NCBI GenBank assembly: GCA_034432095.1
Contig: DAOUCV010000054.1
Span: 1-47,013, forward strand
DNA: 47,013 nt
From: DAOUCV01 sp034432095
Lineage (GTDB): Bacteria; Chloroflexota; Dehalococcoidia; Dehalococcoidales; UBA2162
Reading direction: 5' to 3'
A program made the translations under genes and the position numbers. This document shows positions 8,409 through 15,630 of this stretch, one piece after another. Below the pieces are notes generated by a model. The model saw only the letters and a list, made by a program, of their open reading frames with translations, ran no database searches and was not told the origin of the DNA. How positions within the stretch are numbered: position 1 is the stretch's first letter; each line of letters opens with the position of its first letter.

Positions 8409-9350
8409 ATGGCTAAAGTATTTATCACTGGTGGTGCTGGATTCATCGGCAGTCATCTGGTCGATAGGTTAATGGCACAAGATAACGAGGTTACGGTATA
8501 CGATAACCTTGTCTCGGGAAAGAAGCAGAACATTGAGCACCACATAGGCAAAGATGGTGTTCGTTTTCTGCAATGTGACCTCTTGGATTTCGGGACCTTA
8601 AAAGAAGCGATGAAGGGACATGAAGTCGTCTGGCACCTGGGGGCTAACACCGATATACCTGGGGGCAATAGTGTTACTGACCTTGACCTGAAAAACTGCA
8701 CTATAGCGACCTACAATGTTCTTGAGGCAATGAGGCAAAATGCCATTGATAAAATCCTCTTTGCTTCCAGTGCTTGTGTCTATGGTGATGCACCACCCGT
8801 ACCCCTAAGCGAAACTTTTGGCCCGCTTCTACCCATCTCCCTATATGGTGCCGGTAAACTTGCCTGCGAGGGGCTTATCAGTGCTTATTGTCATCTCTTT
8901 GGCTTTAAAGCGTGGATATTCAGGTTCGCCAATGTGGTAGGGGCTAGAATGGGGCACGGAGTGATTTATGACTTCATCCAGAAGCTGAAGAAGAACCCAA
9001 AGGAATTGGAAATCCTGGGCGACGGGAAGCAGGAGAAACCGTTTTTCCTGGTGGAGGACTGTATTGATGGAATGGTCTGTGCCTTCCAAAACTCAAATAG
9101 TCAATGCGATGTCTACAACCTGGGCTGTGAGTCTTTTACCACTATTACCAGAGTCGCCCAGATAGTAACCGAGGAAATGGGGTTAGAGAATGTTAAATTC
9201 AAGTACACCGGCGGTAGACGGGGTTGGCCTGGAGATGTGCCTGTGGTCCATTTCAATGTAGATAAGATGAAGAAACTGGGCTGGAGGGCTAGCTATACCT
9301 CAGATGAGGCAGTGCGGATAACGGTAAGAAGACTACTGGGAAAGGAATGA
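8409..9350 (+). CDS. UDP-glucose 4-epimerase-like SDR
   Basis: 313 residues from ATG 8409 (an in-frame extension reaches TTG 8394). It opens with MAKVFITGGAGFIGSHL. VWHLGANTDI, SSACVYG and YGAGK (catalytic YxxxK, with the serine just before) follow the GalE/dTDP-glucose-dehydratase branch of extended SDRs. FRFANVVGARMGHGVI and the FFLVEDCIDG segment match NDP-sugar epimerases. The likely role is epimerisation of a nucleotide sugar for the glycan. It sits in the same operon as the Gfo/Idh gene and a second epimerase. Confidence 0.87.
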   Translation: MAKVFITGGAGFIGSHLVDRLMAQDNEVTVYDNLVSGKKQNIEHHIGKDGVRFLQCDLLDFGTLKEAMKGHEVVWHLGANTDIPGGNSVTDLDLKNCTIATYNVLEAMRQNAIDKILFASSACVYGDAPPVPLSETFGPLLPISLYGAGKLACEGLISAYCHLFGFKAWIFRFANVVGARMGHGVIYDFIQKLKKNPKELEILGDGKQEKPFFLVEDCIDGMVCAFQNSNSQCDVYNLGCESFTTITRVAQIVTEEMGLENVKFKYTGGRRGWPGDVPVVHFNVDKMKKLGWRASYTSDEAVRITVRRLLGKE

Positions 9351-9415
9351 AACCAATTAAAACCTGAAGATAATCTCCACTTTCCGCTATCTATGAAGTA
9401 AGGGAGGGGTTAAAA

Positions 9416-10411
9416 TTGAAAACAGTAGTTACCGGCGGGGCTGGTTTCATAGGAAGTCACTTGGTAAAAAGGCTTGTAGATGCAGGCAGAAGGGTTGTCG
9501 TGGCAAGCGATTTCTGGCGGCTTGGCACTGAGAACCTCTCAGATTTAGGCATCAAACCCTCAGACCTCGAACCTGGAAGTTGGGGCATTTCTACTGACCT
9601 GACAGATTATAATCAGGCACTAAAGGTTATGGAAGGGGCAGAAACAGTTTTTCACCTTGCCGCCCGGGTAGGAGGCATACAATATCTCCATAGCACGGAG
9701 ATGGCTGAACTTGAAGCACTGCAGACAAACCTCGTTATCGACGCCAATGTGTTTAAAGCGTGCCTGAAGAGCAAGGTGAGAAAGTTAGTATATGCCTCAA
9801 GTGTTTCGGTCTATCCCATCGACCTTCAGCAGTCACCTAATGTAACCTTTGCCGAAGATGACCTTCATTACTTTGCCCCTGATGGAGGTTATGGTTGGGC
9901 TAAGCTTATGGGCGAAATCCAGCTGGGCTGGATAAGACAAATTGATGTAGGAATAGCCCGCATTTTTACTATCTATGGGGAAAATCAGCCCCTTGGCGAG
10001 AAAGCTCACGTAGTCACCGACTTGATCCGCAAAGCAATTCTTTATCCCCAAGAGGAGTTTATCGTCTGGGGTGATGGGGAGCAATCGCGGGACTTCCTCT
10101 ATGTCTCAGATTGTGTGGAGGCACTGCTAAGACTTGAAAGCAGGGCATCCAACCCTCCGGTCATCGTTAATATTGGTTCAGGCAAACCGGTTAGCATCAG
10201 AACTATTGCGGAGAAAGTAATAGCCCTCTCAGGAAAGGACATTAAAATAGCATACGACCCTACCAAGCCTGTAGGACCACTATCACGAACCGCGGACATA
10301 ACCAAAGCTAAGGCTATATTGAACTGGCAACCTAAAGTAAGCCTGGATGAGGGCCTCAGGTACACCTATTCGTGGACGAAAAGAAAGCTCGAAGGGCAAA
10401 AATTTCCCTAA
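9416..10411 (+). CDS. NDP-sugar epimerase/reductase SDR (GDP-mannose epimerase or fucose-synthase-like)
   Basis: 331 residues: VTGGAGFIGSHLVKRL, FHLAARVGGI, YASSVSVYP with the catalytic Ser, and YGWAK for the Tyr/Lys pair. The AARVGGI and IYGENQPLGE segments resemble GDP-mannose 3,5-epimerases and GDP-fucose synthases, so a GDP sugar is a reasonable guess. It starts at TTG 9416, 6 bases after the strong site GGGAGGGG. The 65 bases before it hold nothing else. Confidence 0.85.
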   Translation: MKTVVTGGAGFIGSHLVKRLVDAGRRVVVASDFWRLGTENLSDLGIKPSDLEPGSWGISTDLTDYNQALKVMEGAETVFHLAARVGGIQYLHSTEMAELEALQTNLVIDANVFKACLKSKVRKLVYASSVSVYPIDLQQSPNVTFAEDDLHYFAPDGGYGWAKLMGEIQLGWIRQIDVGIARIFTIYGENQPLGEKAHVVTDLIRKAILYPQEEFIVWGDGEQSRDFLYVSDCVEALLRLESRASNPPVIVNIGSGKPVSIRTIAEKVIALSGKDIKIAYDPTKPVGPLSRTADITKAKAILNWQPKVSLDEGLRYTYSWTKRKLEGQKFP

Positions 10412-10420
10412 ACAGACTAA

Positions 10421-10507
10421 GCTCAAAATCTGATTGGATTAGAGGCGCTGAAGTCGGCTTACGCAGTTATTCGCTTGGCTGAGAAGAACCGCTTAGTCAG
10501 AGTATGA
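10421..10507 (+). pseudogene. possible remnant of an oxidoreductase C terminus
   Basis: Between the epimerase and the flippase a 28-codon frame with no usual start ends at TGA 10507. Its reading GLEALKSAYAVIRLAEKN resembles the last helix of Gfo/Idh-type oxidoreductases. It may be what is left of a deleted gene. The stretch is short and could be chance. Confidence 0.2.
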
Positions 10508-10532
10508 ATGATGATGAAGGAGCTAGCATAAC

Positions 10533-11909
10533 TTGATACAGCTAATAAGGCTGTTGAACTCTCACCTTAGTAAATTTATTGGCGATGTTGTAGGAACCGC
10601 CACCTCTAAGGAAAGGCTGAAGCGACTCATCGCCATCTCCCTTTACCGAAATGCCTTTTACCTGGCTGCCGACTACTTGGCACTCCCTGCCACCGGGTTC
10701 GTCTTCTGGATGATAGCCGCCAGGTTCTATCATGCTGAGGACGTAGGGCTGGCTTCCGCCACCATCGCTGCCATGGGCTTATTGGCAATACTCTCTGCCC
10801 TGGGGCTTAACTTCGGGTTAATCAGATTTCTTCCTCGCTCAGCAAAGGATGCTAATTACATGGTCAACACCTCTTTGACCATGGCTGGCCTGGCTTCCAT
10901 CGTCTCCGGTGGCATCTTTCTTGCCGGCTTGAGTAGCTGGTCCCCGACACTTATCTTCCTGCGACAAAATGCCATTTACCTCGCCGCCTTCTTAGTCTTC
11001 ACCGTTTGTAGCACACTAGCCACAATGGTAGACAGTACCTGCATTGCCCACCGCCGCGCTGGCTTTAGCCTGGCCAGGGGGCTAATCTTCGGTCTATCCA
11101 GGCTCCCTCTAGCCGTCTTGCTAGCAGCATTCTTCCACTCCTTTGGCATTTTTGCCTCCTGGGGGGTCTGCCAGGCAGTATCAATTGCCATAAGCGCATT
11201 ATTTTTCCTACCAAGGATTCAGCCGGGTTACCGTCCTTTCCCCACTATCAGCAAAAGCATACTAAGTGAAATGGCGCACTTCTCCTTTACTAATTACCTC
11301 GTTAACTTGTTCTGGTCGCTTCCTAACTTTGTTCTCCCTATTATGGTATTGAACATATTAGGTGCCGAGCTTAATGCCTATTTCTATATTGCCTGGTCAA
11401 TTGGAAACCTTCTGGGGGTAATTCCTCTTTCCATTTCTATGTCGCTCTTTGCCGAGGGCTCTTATGACGAACAACGGTTGTATGCCGATACCTGGCGCTC
11501 CTTGAAGCTAACTTTCCTCATTATTATTCCTTCCGTCATCCTAATAGTAATCATCGCAGATAAGCTTCTCCTCCTTTTCGGTAGCTCCTATTCTCACAGT
11601 GGCACCACGTTGCTCCGCATTCTGACTCTCTCTGCTTTGCCCATAGCGATAAACTATATCTATATAGGTAAGAAAAGAGTCGAGAAGAAGATGGCAGTGC
11701 TGATAAAGTTGAGCGTTTTCATAGCCATAGCCACTTTAACCCTGAGTTATCTGCTGCTCCCCCGAATGGGCATCGACGGAGCAGGAGTTGCCTGGCTCGG
11801 AAGCCAAGGGGTGGTTGCGTTGTGGATTGTCACGAGCTTTCTTCTGAGGCGACCAGCCGTCAGAGAAAGATGGCGCAGGTTTACCGCTTGCTTACGGAGA
11901 GCAAGGTGA
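10533..11909 (+). CDS. polysaccharide flippase (Wzx/MATE-like, MOP superfamily)
   Basis: 458 residues with about 12-14 hydrophobic helices and few charges, the form of Wzx-type lipid-linked oligosaccharide flippases. Near the N terminus, FVFWMIAARFYHAEDVGLAS is typical of the family: an aromatic-rich first helix followed by the 'G-AS' start of helix 2. It should move lipid-linked glycan units across the membrane. TTG 10533 follows AAGGAG by 12 bases. It closes the plus-strand glycan operon and converges on the phage-like genes with a 23-base gap and no clear terminator. Confidence 0.87.
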   Translation: MIQLIRLLNSHLSKFIGDVVGTATSKERLKRLIAISLYRNAFYLAADYLALPATGFVFWMIAARFYHAEDVGLASATIAAMGLLAILSALGLNFGLIRFLPRSAKDANYMVNTSLTMAGLASIVSGGIFLAGLSSWSPTLIFLRQNAIYLAAFLVFTVCSTLATMVDSTCIAHRRAGFSLARGLIFGLSRLPLAVLLAAFFHSFGIFASWGVCQAVSIAISALFFLPRIQPGYRPFPTISKSILSEMAHFSFTNYLVNLFWSLPNFVLPIMVLNILGAELNAYFYIAWSIGNLLGVIPLSISMSLFAEGSYDEQRLYADTWRSLKLTFLIIIPSVILIVIIADKLLLLFGSSYSHSGTTLLRILTLSALPIAINYIYIGKKRVEKKMAVLIKLSVFIAIATLTLSYLLLPRMGIDGAGVAWLGSQGVVALWIVTSFLLRRPAVRERWRRFTACLRRAR

Positions 11910-11932
11910 TGCGGAACAGGTAGTCTTATTAT

Positions 11933-12127
11933 CTATTTGCCAATACCCAGCTTTGTTCTGATTTGGTCTAATTTTTGTAATAACTCTTTATTACCACGCA
12001 CCAGCTTGAGTTCCCCATCACCCTGGATGATATACTCTCCGTTATCAAAGAAGAGCATATTATCTGAGACTATAATGTCTGAGTGTCTCTCTACCGGAGT
12101 CTGTTCATAAAGCTCAACTAGATTCAC
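11933..12127 (-). CDS. small phage-like protein
   Basis: 64 residues from GTG 12127, whose GTGA overlaps the stop of the upstream gene. A longer in-frame reading exists but runs inside that gene, so the short version is preferred. The sequence is charged and soluble (DNGEYIIQGDGELKLVRG, then a C-terminal helix KELLQKLDQIRTKLG). I cannot assign a function. The coupling shows it belongs with the two upstream genes, and I think it is a small phage structural or accessory protein, by inference only. Confidence 0.6.
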   Translation of the reverse strand: MNLVELYEQTPVERHSDIIVSDNMLFFDNGEYIIQGDGELKLVRGNKELLQKLDQIRTKLGIGK

Positions 12128-12891
12128 TGCTCGCTCCTTAAGACAATGTTCATCATATTGATATAGTTGAGGTCTGTAGCTACCGTGCCTGAAAGAGCCA
12201 ACGCATGGTTGCAAATTAGAGCACTGGCAAGACCAAATTCGGTGGTCTTCTCGAAGATATACGTAGTAGTCTCGGGGAAGACAAGCCTTGCAGTGCAAGC
12301 TCCCGTTCCGATTCTTGCGGGCATGACGAACATTGATACAAAGCCCTTGTGATTGATTCTTAGAGCTTCTGGATAGGCATATACTAAAGACTGGCTCCCC
12401 ACTGCTTCCCAGAGTTGAACAAGGCTAATCACAATACCCGCCCCGGTGCCTGCTTTCCAGAAGAAGAAATAGAAGCTGTGGCTAGCACCATCTTTGAGCA
12501 GATTGAAAATGGTGGGCTTATTGCCCGGGTGGGTGTCCACTGCCTCCACCTTCGCCCCGGTAGAGTTCCAGTTGACATCGAAAAGCCTGTTGTCAGCGTT
12601 CTGCTGGTCAACATAGACCCGGCAATAAAGTGTAGTATCCCCCGTCGGTATGGTATCAATGGTAACCGCTAGCCGGGCAGCTATCCTCTTGACGAGCAAC
12701 CGGGCATCACCTGGCTTTGGCAGTGTCAGGCTCTTAGAGTAATCAGCGTTGCCAAGCCCCGAAGCCTCTGAGGTAGCTGTAATAGTTTTAATGCCTGCTT
12801 CCAAGTCTCCGGAGTCCCGAAGCCCAGGCTCATAGCTAAGGCACTCAATCTTCTCACCTTTATCTGAATGATGTCTATCCCCCATTGTCAC
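12124..12891 (-). CDS. phage-like structural protein (putative)
   Basis: 255 residues from GTG 12891 (ATG 12885 is an alternative). It has no signal peptide and no membrane helix. The body is rich in beta strands, Thr, Gly and Ala (SLTLPKPGDARLLVKR, TIPTGDTTLYCRVYVDQQN), as in phage tail or baseplate-decoration proteins. I do not recognise a named family. It overlaps both neighbours by GTGA, so the three genes form one translational unit. A virion role is inference from composition and from the operator shared with the terminase module. Confidence 0.65.
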   Translation of the reverse strand: MTMGDRHHSDKGEKIECLSYEPGLRDSGDLEAGIKTITATSEASGLGNADYSKSLTLPKPGDARLLVKRIAARLAVTIDTIPTGDTTLYCRVYVDQQNADNRLFDVNWNSTGAKVEAVDTHPGNKPTIFNLLKDGASHSFYFFFWKAGTGAGIVISLVQLWEAVGSQSLVYAYPEALRINHKGFVSMFVMPARIGTGACTARLVFPETTTYIFEKTTEFGLASALICNHALALSGTVATDLNYINMMNIVLRSEQ

Positions 12892-13208
12892 GCTCCTTGT
12901 CCTTCATAGTTAACAGTGTATGTTGCCTGCCCGCTACCATTGATAACCTGAAGCACCAGTCTATGCCATTGCCTATCATAGTCAAATTCAGCCACCTCAC
13001 CAGCCAATAGAGTAGTCTCAGCCACCAGCTCCTTAGAGAAACCGCCTTCAGTAACGTAGCCCAATAGCCTGTACTTCAGTGAATTGCTGGCATGTGTATT
13101 TTTGAGCAGTATGGTCTTAGAGCCAAGTTCGTGGCATAGCCAGTTTAACGCCTCGGCATAGGAAGCCGTGGTAGTGCCGGTCTTTGTCCCTGAGTCAATT
13201 TTCCACAA
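12888..13208 (-). CDS. phage-like small structural protein (putative)
   Basis: 106 residues, first gene of the three-gene unit. TTG 13208 follows the excellent site AAAGGAGGTGA. The sequence has a helical start (SYAEALNWLCHELGSKTILL) and a beta-rich end (HRLVLQVINGSGQATYTVNY, then EGQGA). Small proteins of this pattern occur, to my recollection, next to phage tail genes in Dehalococcoidia-like genomes; this is not verified. No integrase, capsid or portal gene is nearby. Confidence 0.62.
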   Translation of the reverse strand: MWKIDSGTKTGTTTASYAEALNWLCHELGSKTILLKNTHASNSLKYRLLGYVTEGGFSKELVAETTLLAGEVAEFDYDRQWHRLVLQVINGSGQATYTVNYEGQGA

Positions 13209-13223
13209 TTCAATTCACCTCCT

Positions 13224-13241
13224 TTAGAACTTATGTTCTAA
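13224..13241 (-). promoter_or_regulatory. LexA-like palindromic operator
   Basis: TTAGAACTTATGTTCTAA is a perfect inverted repeat with 7-base arms. Its core GAAC-N4-GTTC is the core of the Bacillus-type SOS box. It starts 4 bases after the -10 element and covers the expected transcription start, an ideal position for repression. A 15/18 match occurs before the terminase module at 35696-35713. Confidence 0.6.
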
Positions 13242-13245
13242 CGAG

Positions 13246-13274
13246 ATTATAGATACTACCTCTGGAGCTGTCAA
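13246..13274 (-). promoter_or_regulatory. consensus sigma70 promoter for the phage-like genes
   Basis: Minus-strand TTGACA (13274-13269), 17 bases, TATAAT (13251-13246): a perfect match to consensus. The operator at 13241-13224 follows at once, so this strong promoter is probably held off by a repressor. Confidence 0.8.
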
Positions 13275-13400
13275 GAGATAAATGTCGCAACTGGACGGAT
13301 TGACTAAGGTTGTAGAGGCGAGTATAATTCCCCAAAGATTACCCTTTTGAATTGCAGCGCTAAAATTGCCTAGTGGAAAAACGGAAAGGCGAAGTCAGAC

Positions 13401-14462
13401 TTGGCAGCACTCTACAGATGCGTCATCTCCCCGGGAATTGCTGAGATTTACAGCAATGTTGGTAATGTTCCGGGTATTTTCCCCATTGACCTTAGGCGAC
13501 AACAGTATGCCGAATCGCCAGCTCCTGCGGAAGTTCGGGTGACCTTTTTGGTTGACGATCTGCCTCACCGATGCCTATACCCCGATGTTGAATTTGGTAA
13601 CATGCGTGGCGAGCCCGGGGGGAATACACTACACTATGAGCGTACCCTTTTTGGCCCTATCAAAGCCAAAATGGAAGTGAAGGAACTTCACGGACATCCA
13701 ATCGTAACCATTAACAAGACTTATTATAAATTCGGAAAGGTCAGGATAGGTGATTTCTGTCCACCGGGCATACACTTGCAAGACATTTTAGTGACAAGCC
13801 TTATTATGCAAGACTATGCGCCCATATTTAGCGTGGCTTTTAGTGGTGATGATGGCATTCTAGTGCTTGGGCCGCCAGGTGTGGGCAAAACGACTATACT
13901 TATTGAGGCAATAAAACGAGGATTTAAGTTTTTGGGAGATGACCTGGTAATTGCTGACAGAGATGGCTATCTGCATGCTTGCCCGGGTATCTCCACTCTT
14001 GCTCATGAATTAAAAAGAATGGCGAAGTTGCGTCATTACACAAAGAAAACGTTCCCAAGAGAGATGGCTCTATGTTTCCTGTCCGATAAAATTCCACTAG
14101 CAGGTTTATTTTTTAAATGGCCTTACCTTGGCATTCAGTCACTTATTCCACAAGCTCAGGTACAAGATAAGGCAAAAGCACGCTATATTTTTATCCTGGC
14201 TAGAGGCAATAATAGTCATGTAGAAAAGTTATCTCCTGCGGAGGCTCTTAGGCTACTTATCACCATAAACAGGTTTGAATTCCCCTTTCCTGAAAATCAT
14301 GTGCTACTTACATATTCTCTACTAAATCCCCAGTTTAATCTTTCGCGACTCATATTCACCGAAGGAGAAATATTACAAGAACTGACCGCCTCTTCAGCAT
14401 GTTTCCTTTGTACAGCACCTGACCCAGACGAGCATTTTAGTTTGATTCAACAGAATATCTAG
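13401..14462 (+). CDS. HPr-kinase-like P-loop protein
   Basis: 353 residues. The Walker A motif GPPGVGKTT lies near residues 157-165 and is followed by FLGDDLVIADRDG, resembling the GDD segment of HprK/P serine kinases. The N-terminal 140 residues have no recognised domain. HPr-kinase-like proteins without a PTS partner often lie in surface-polysaccharide clusters, where their substrate is unknown. It starts at TTG 13401 without a strong ribosome site and is convergent with the GT4 gene (8-base gap). It divides the plus-strand and minus-strand halves of the glycan locus. Confidence 0.7.
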   Translation: MAALYRCVISPGIAEIYSNVGNVPGIFPIDLRRQQYAESPAPAEVRVTFLVDDLPHRCLYPDVEFGNMRGEPGGNTLHYERTLFGPIKAKMEVKELHGHPIVTINKTYYKFGKVRIGDFCPPGIHLQDILVTSLIMQDYAPIFSVAFSGDDGILVLGPPGVGKTTILIEAIKRGFKFLGDDLVIADRDGYLHACPGISTLAHELKRMAKLRHYTKKTFPREMALCFLSDKIPLAGLFFKWPYLGIQSLIPQAQVQDKAKARYIFILARGNNSHVEKLSPAEALRLLITINRFEFPFPENHVLLTYSLLNPQFNLSRLIFTEGEILQELTASSACFLCTAPDPDEHFSLIQQNI

Positions 14463-14470
14463 TATTCAAT

Positions 14471-15622
14471 CTACCGCTCGATTATGTTTAGCAGTTCTTG
14501 CACCTCCCGCCTCCCTTTATCTGCTAGGTAAGATGCCCAATCAGCAGCCTTACGACCCATATCAGCAGCCAAGGCGGGGTCTTTTAATAGCGTTAGCAAA
14601 GCCGAAGCAAACTCTCCAGCATTGCCTATATTGTCCACAAGGATGCCGGTTTCCCCGTTTTTAACCACCTCTTCATGTGCAGGTAACCTGAACGCAACTA
14701 CTGGTTTCCCACATGCCTGGGCTTCTATAGCCGTGTGACTAAGCCCTTCCTCCCAGGTGGTACAAGTCGCAAATAGCGTTGAGGCGGCATAGAATGCTGG
14801 CAGTTTAGCGTGGGGAACATAGCGAATAAAGATGACTGATGCATTACTTAGCCTCTGAATTCGTCTCCAGTATGACCCATATTTATGTTTACCGATTAAC
14901 ACCAATTTAGCGTTAGGTACATTTTCTCTCACCAGCTCAAATGAGTGGAGCAGAATCTCCACATTCTTATCAGGTTCTATAGCATCCACATATAATATAA
15001 GTGGAGCTTCGCCAAGGTTATATTCACGGCGGACCTCGTCTCCCGCTGCGCCGGGATTAAAAAGGCAGGACTCAAGTAAACTTCCAATGACTATGCTCTC
15101 TAATCCAAACCTGCGTTTGAATTCTTCTCTCAAAAAATTGGTTTCCACCGCCACCAGGTCGGCATTGGTAGCTGAATTCCTCCATAATAACGGGCTTTTC
15201 AACAACCAAAAGTACAGCTTTTCATGAGGCAGTCTATATAATTCGGGTAACAACATTCCATCCGAATACCAGATATACTTTGCTCCATAAATTTTCTTAG
15301 CATAGTAGCCTAGCCAGGTTAAGGGGTAAGCATAGGTAATAACTACGTCAAAGCTGCGCAGCGAGCTTAAAGACCTGCGGACGAGAGGGATATGCAAGGG
15401 GGGAGGGAGAAGACCAAAAAGGTACCGCCATGGTTTATCCCAGAGAGGCAGCCAGACAGGTTGTTTGAGTCCTTCCACTGGCATTCCACAGAGGCTCCCG
15501 TCCATATAGGCAAAGATAGTAACCTTATGTCCCGCGCCGGTAAGAACAGAGGCATGAGAAACCGCATTCAGGTTGGTGCCACTTGCATCGTCGACATCAG
15601 GCGTTAAAAGAGCTACCCTCAT
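14471..15622 (-). CDS. glycosyltransferase family 4
   Basis: 383 residues with the GT-B fold. The N-terminal domain starts MRVALLTPDVDDASGTNLNA. The C-terminal donor domain has LILYVDAIEPDKNVEILLHSF, LVLIGKHKYG, and the signature EEGLSHTAIEAQACGKPVVAF with the EX7E glutamates. It should transfer a sugar from a nucleotide donor with retention. ATG 15622 follows GTGAGGAAATAA. It is the last gene of the minus-strand glycan run, 8 bases after the membrane protein. Confidence 0.88.
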   Translation of the reverse strand: MRVALLTPDVDDASGTNLNAVSHASVLTGAGHKVTIFAYMDGSLCGMPVEGLKQPVWLPLWDKPWRYLFGLLPPPLHIPLVRRSLSSLRSFDVVITYAYPLTWLGYYAKKIYGAKYIWYSDGMLLPELYRLPHEKLYFWLLKSPLLWRNSATNADLVAVETNFLREEFKRRFGLESIVIGSLLESCLFNPGAAGDEVRREYNLGEAPLILYVDAIEPDKNVEILLHSFELVRENVPNAKLVLIGKHKYGSYWRRIQRLSNASVIFIRYVPHAKLPAFYAASTLFATCTTWEEGLSHTAIEAQACGKPVVAFRLPAHEEVVKNGETGILVDNIGNAGEFASALLTLLKDPALAADMGRKAADWASYLADKGRREVQELLNIIER

Positions 15623-15630
15623 TTATTTCC

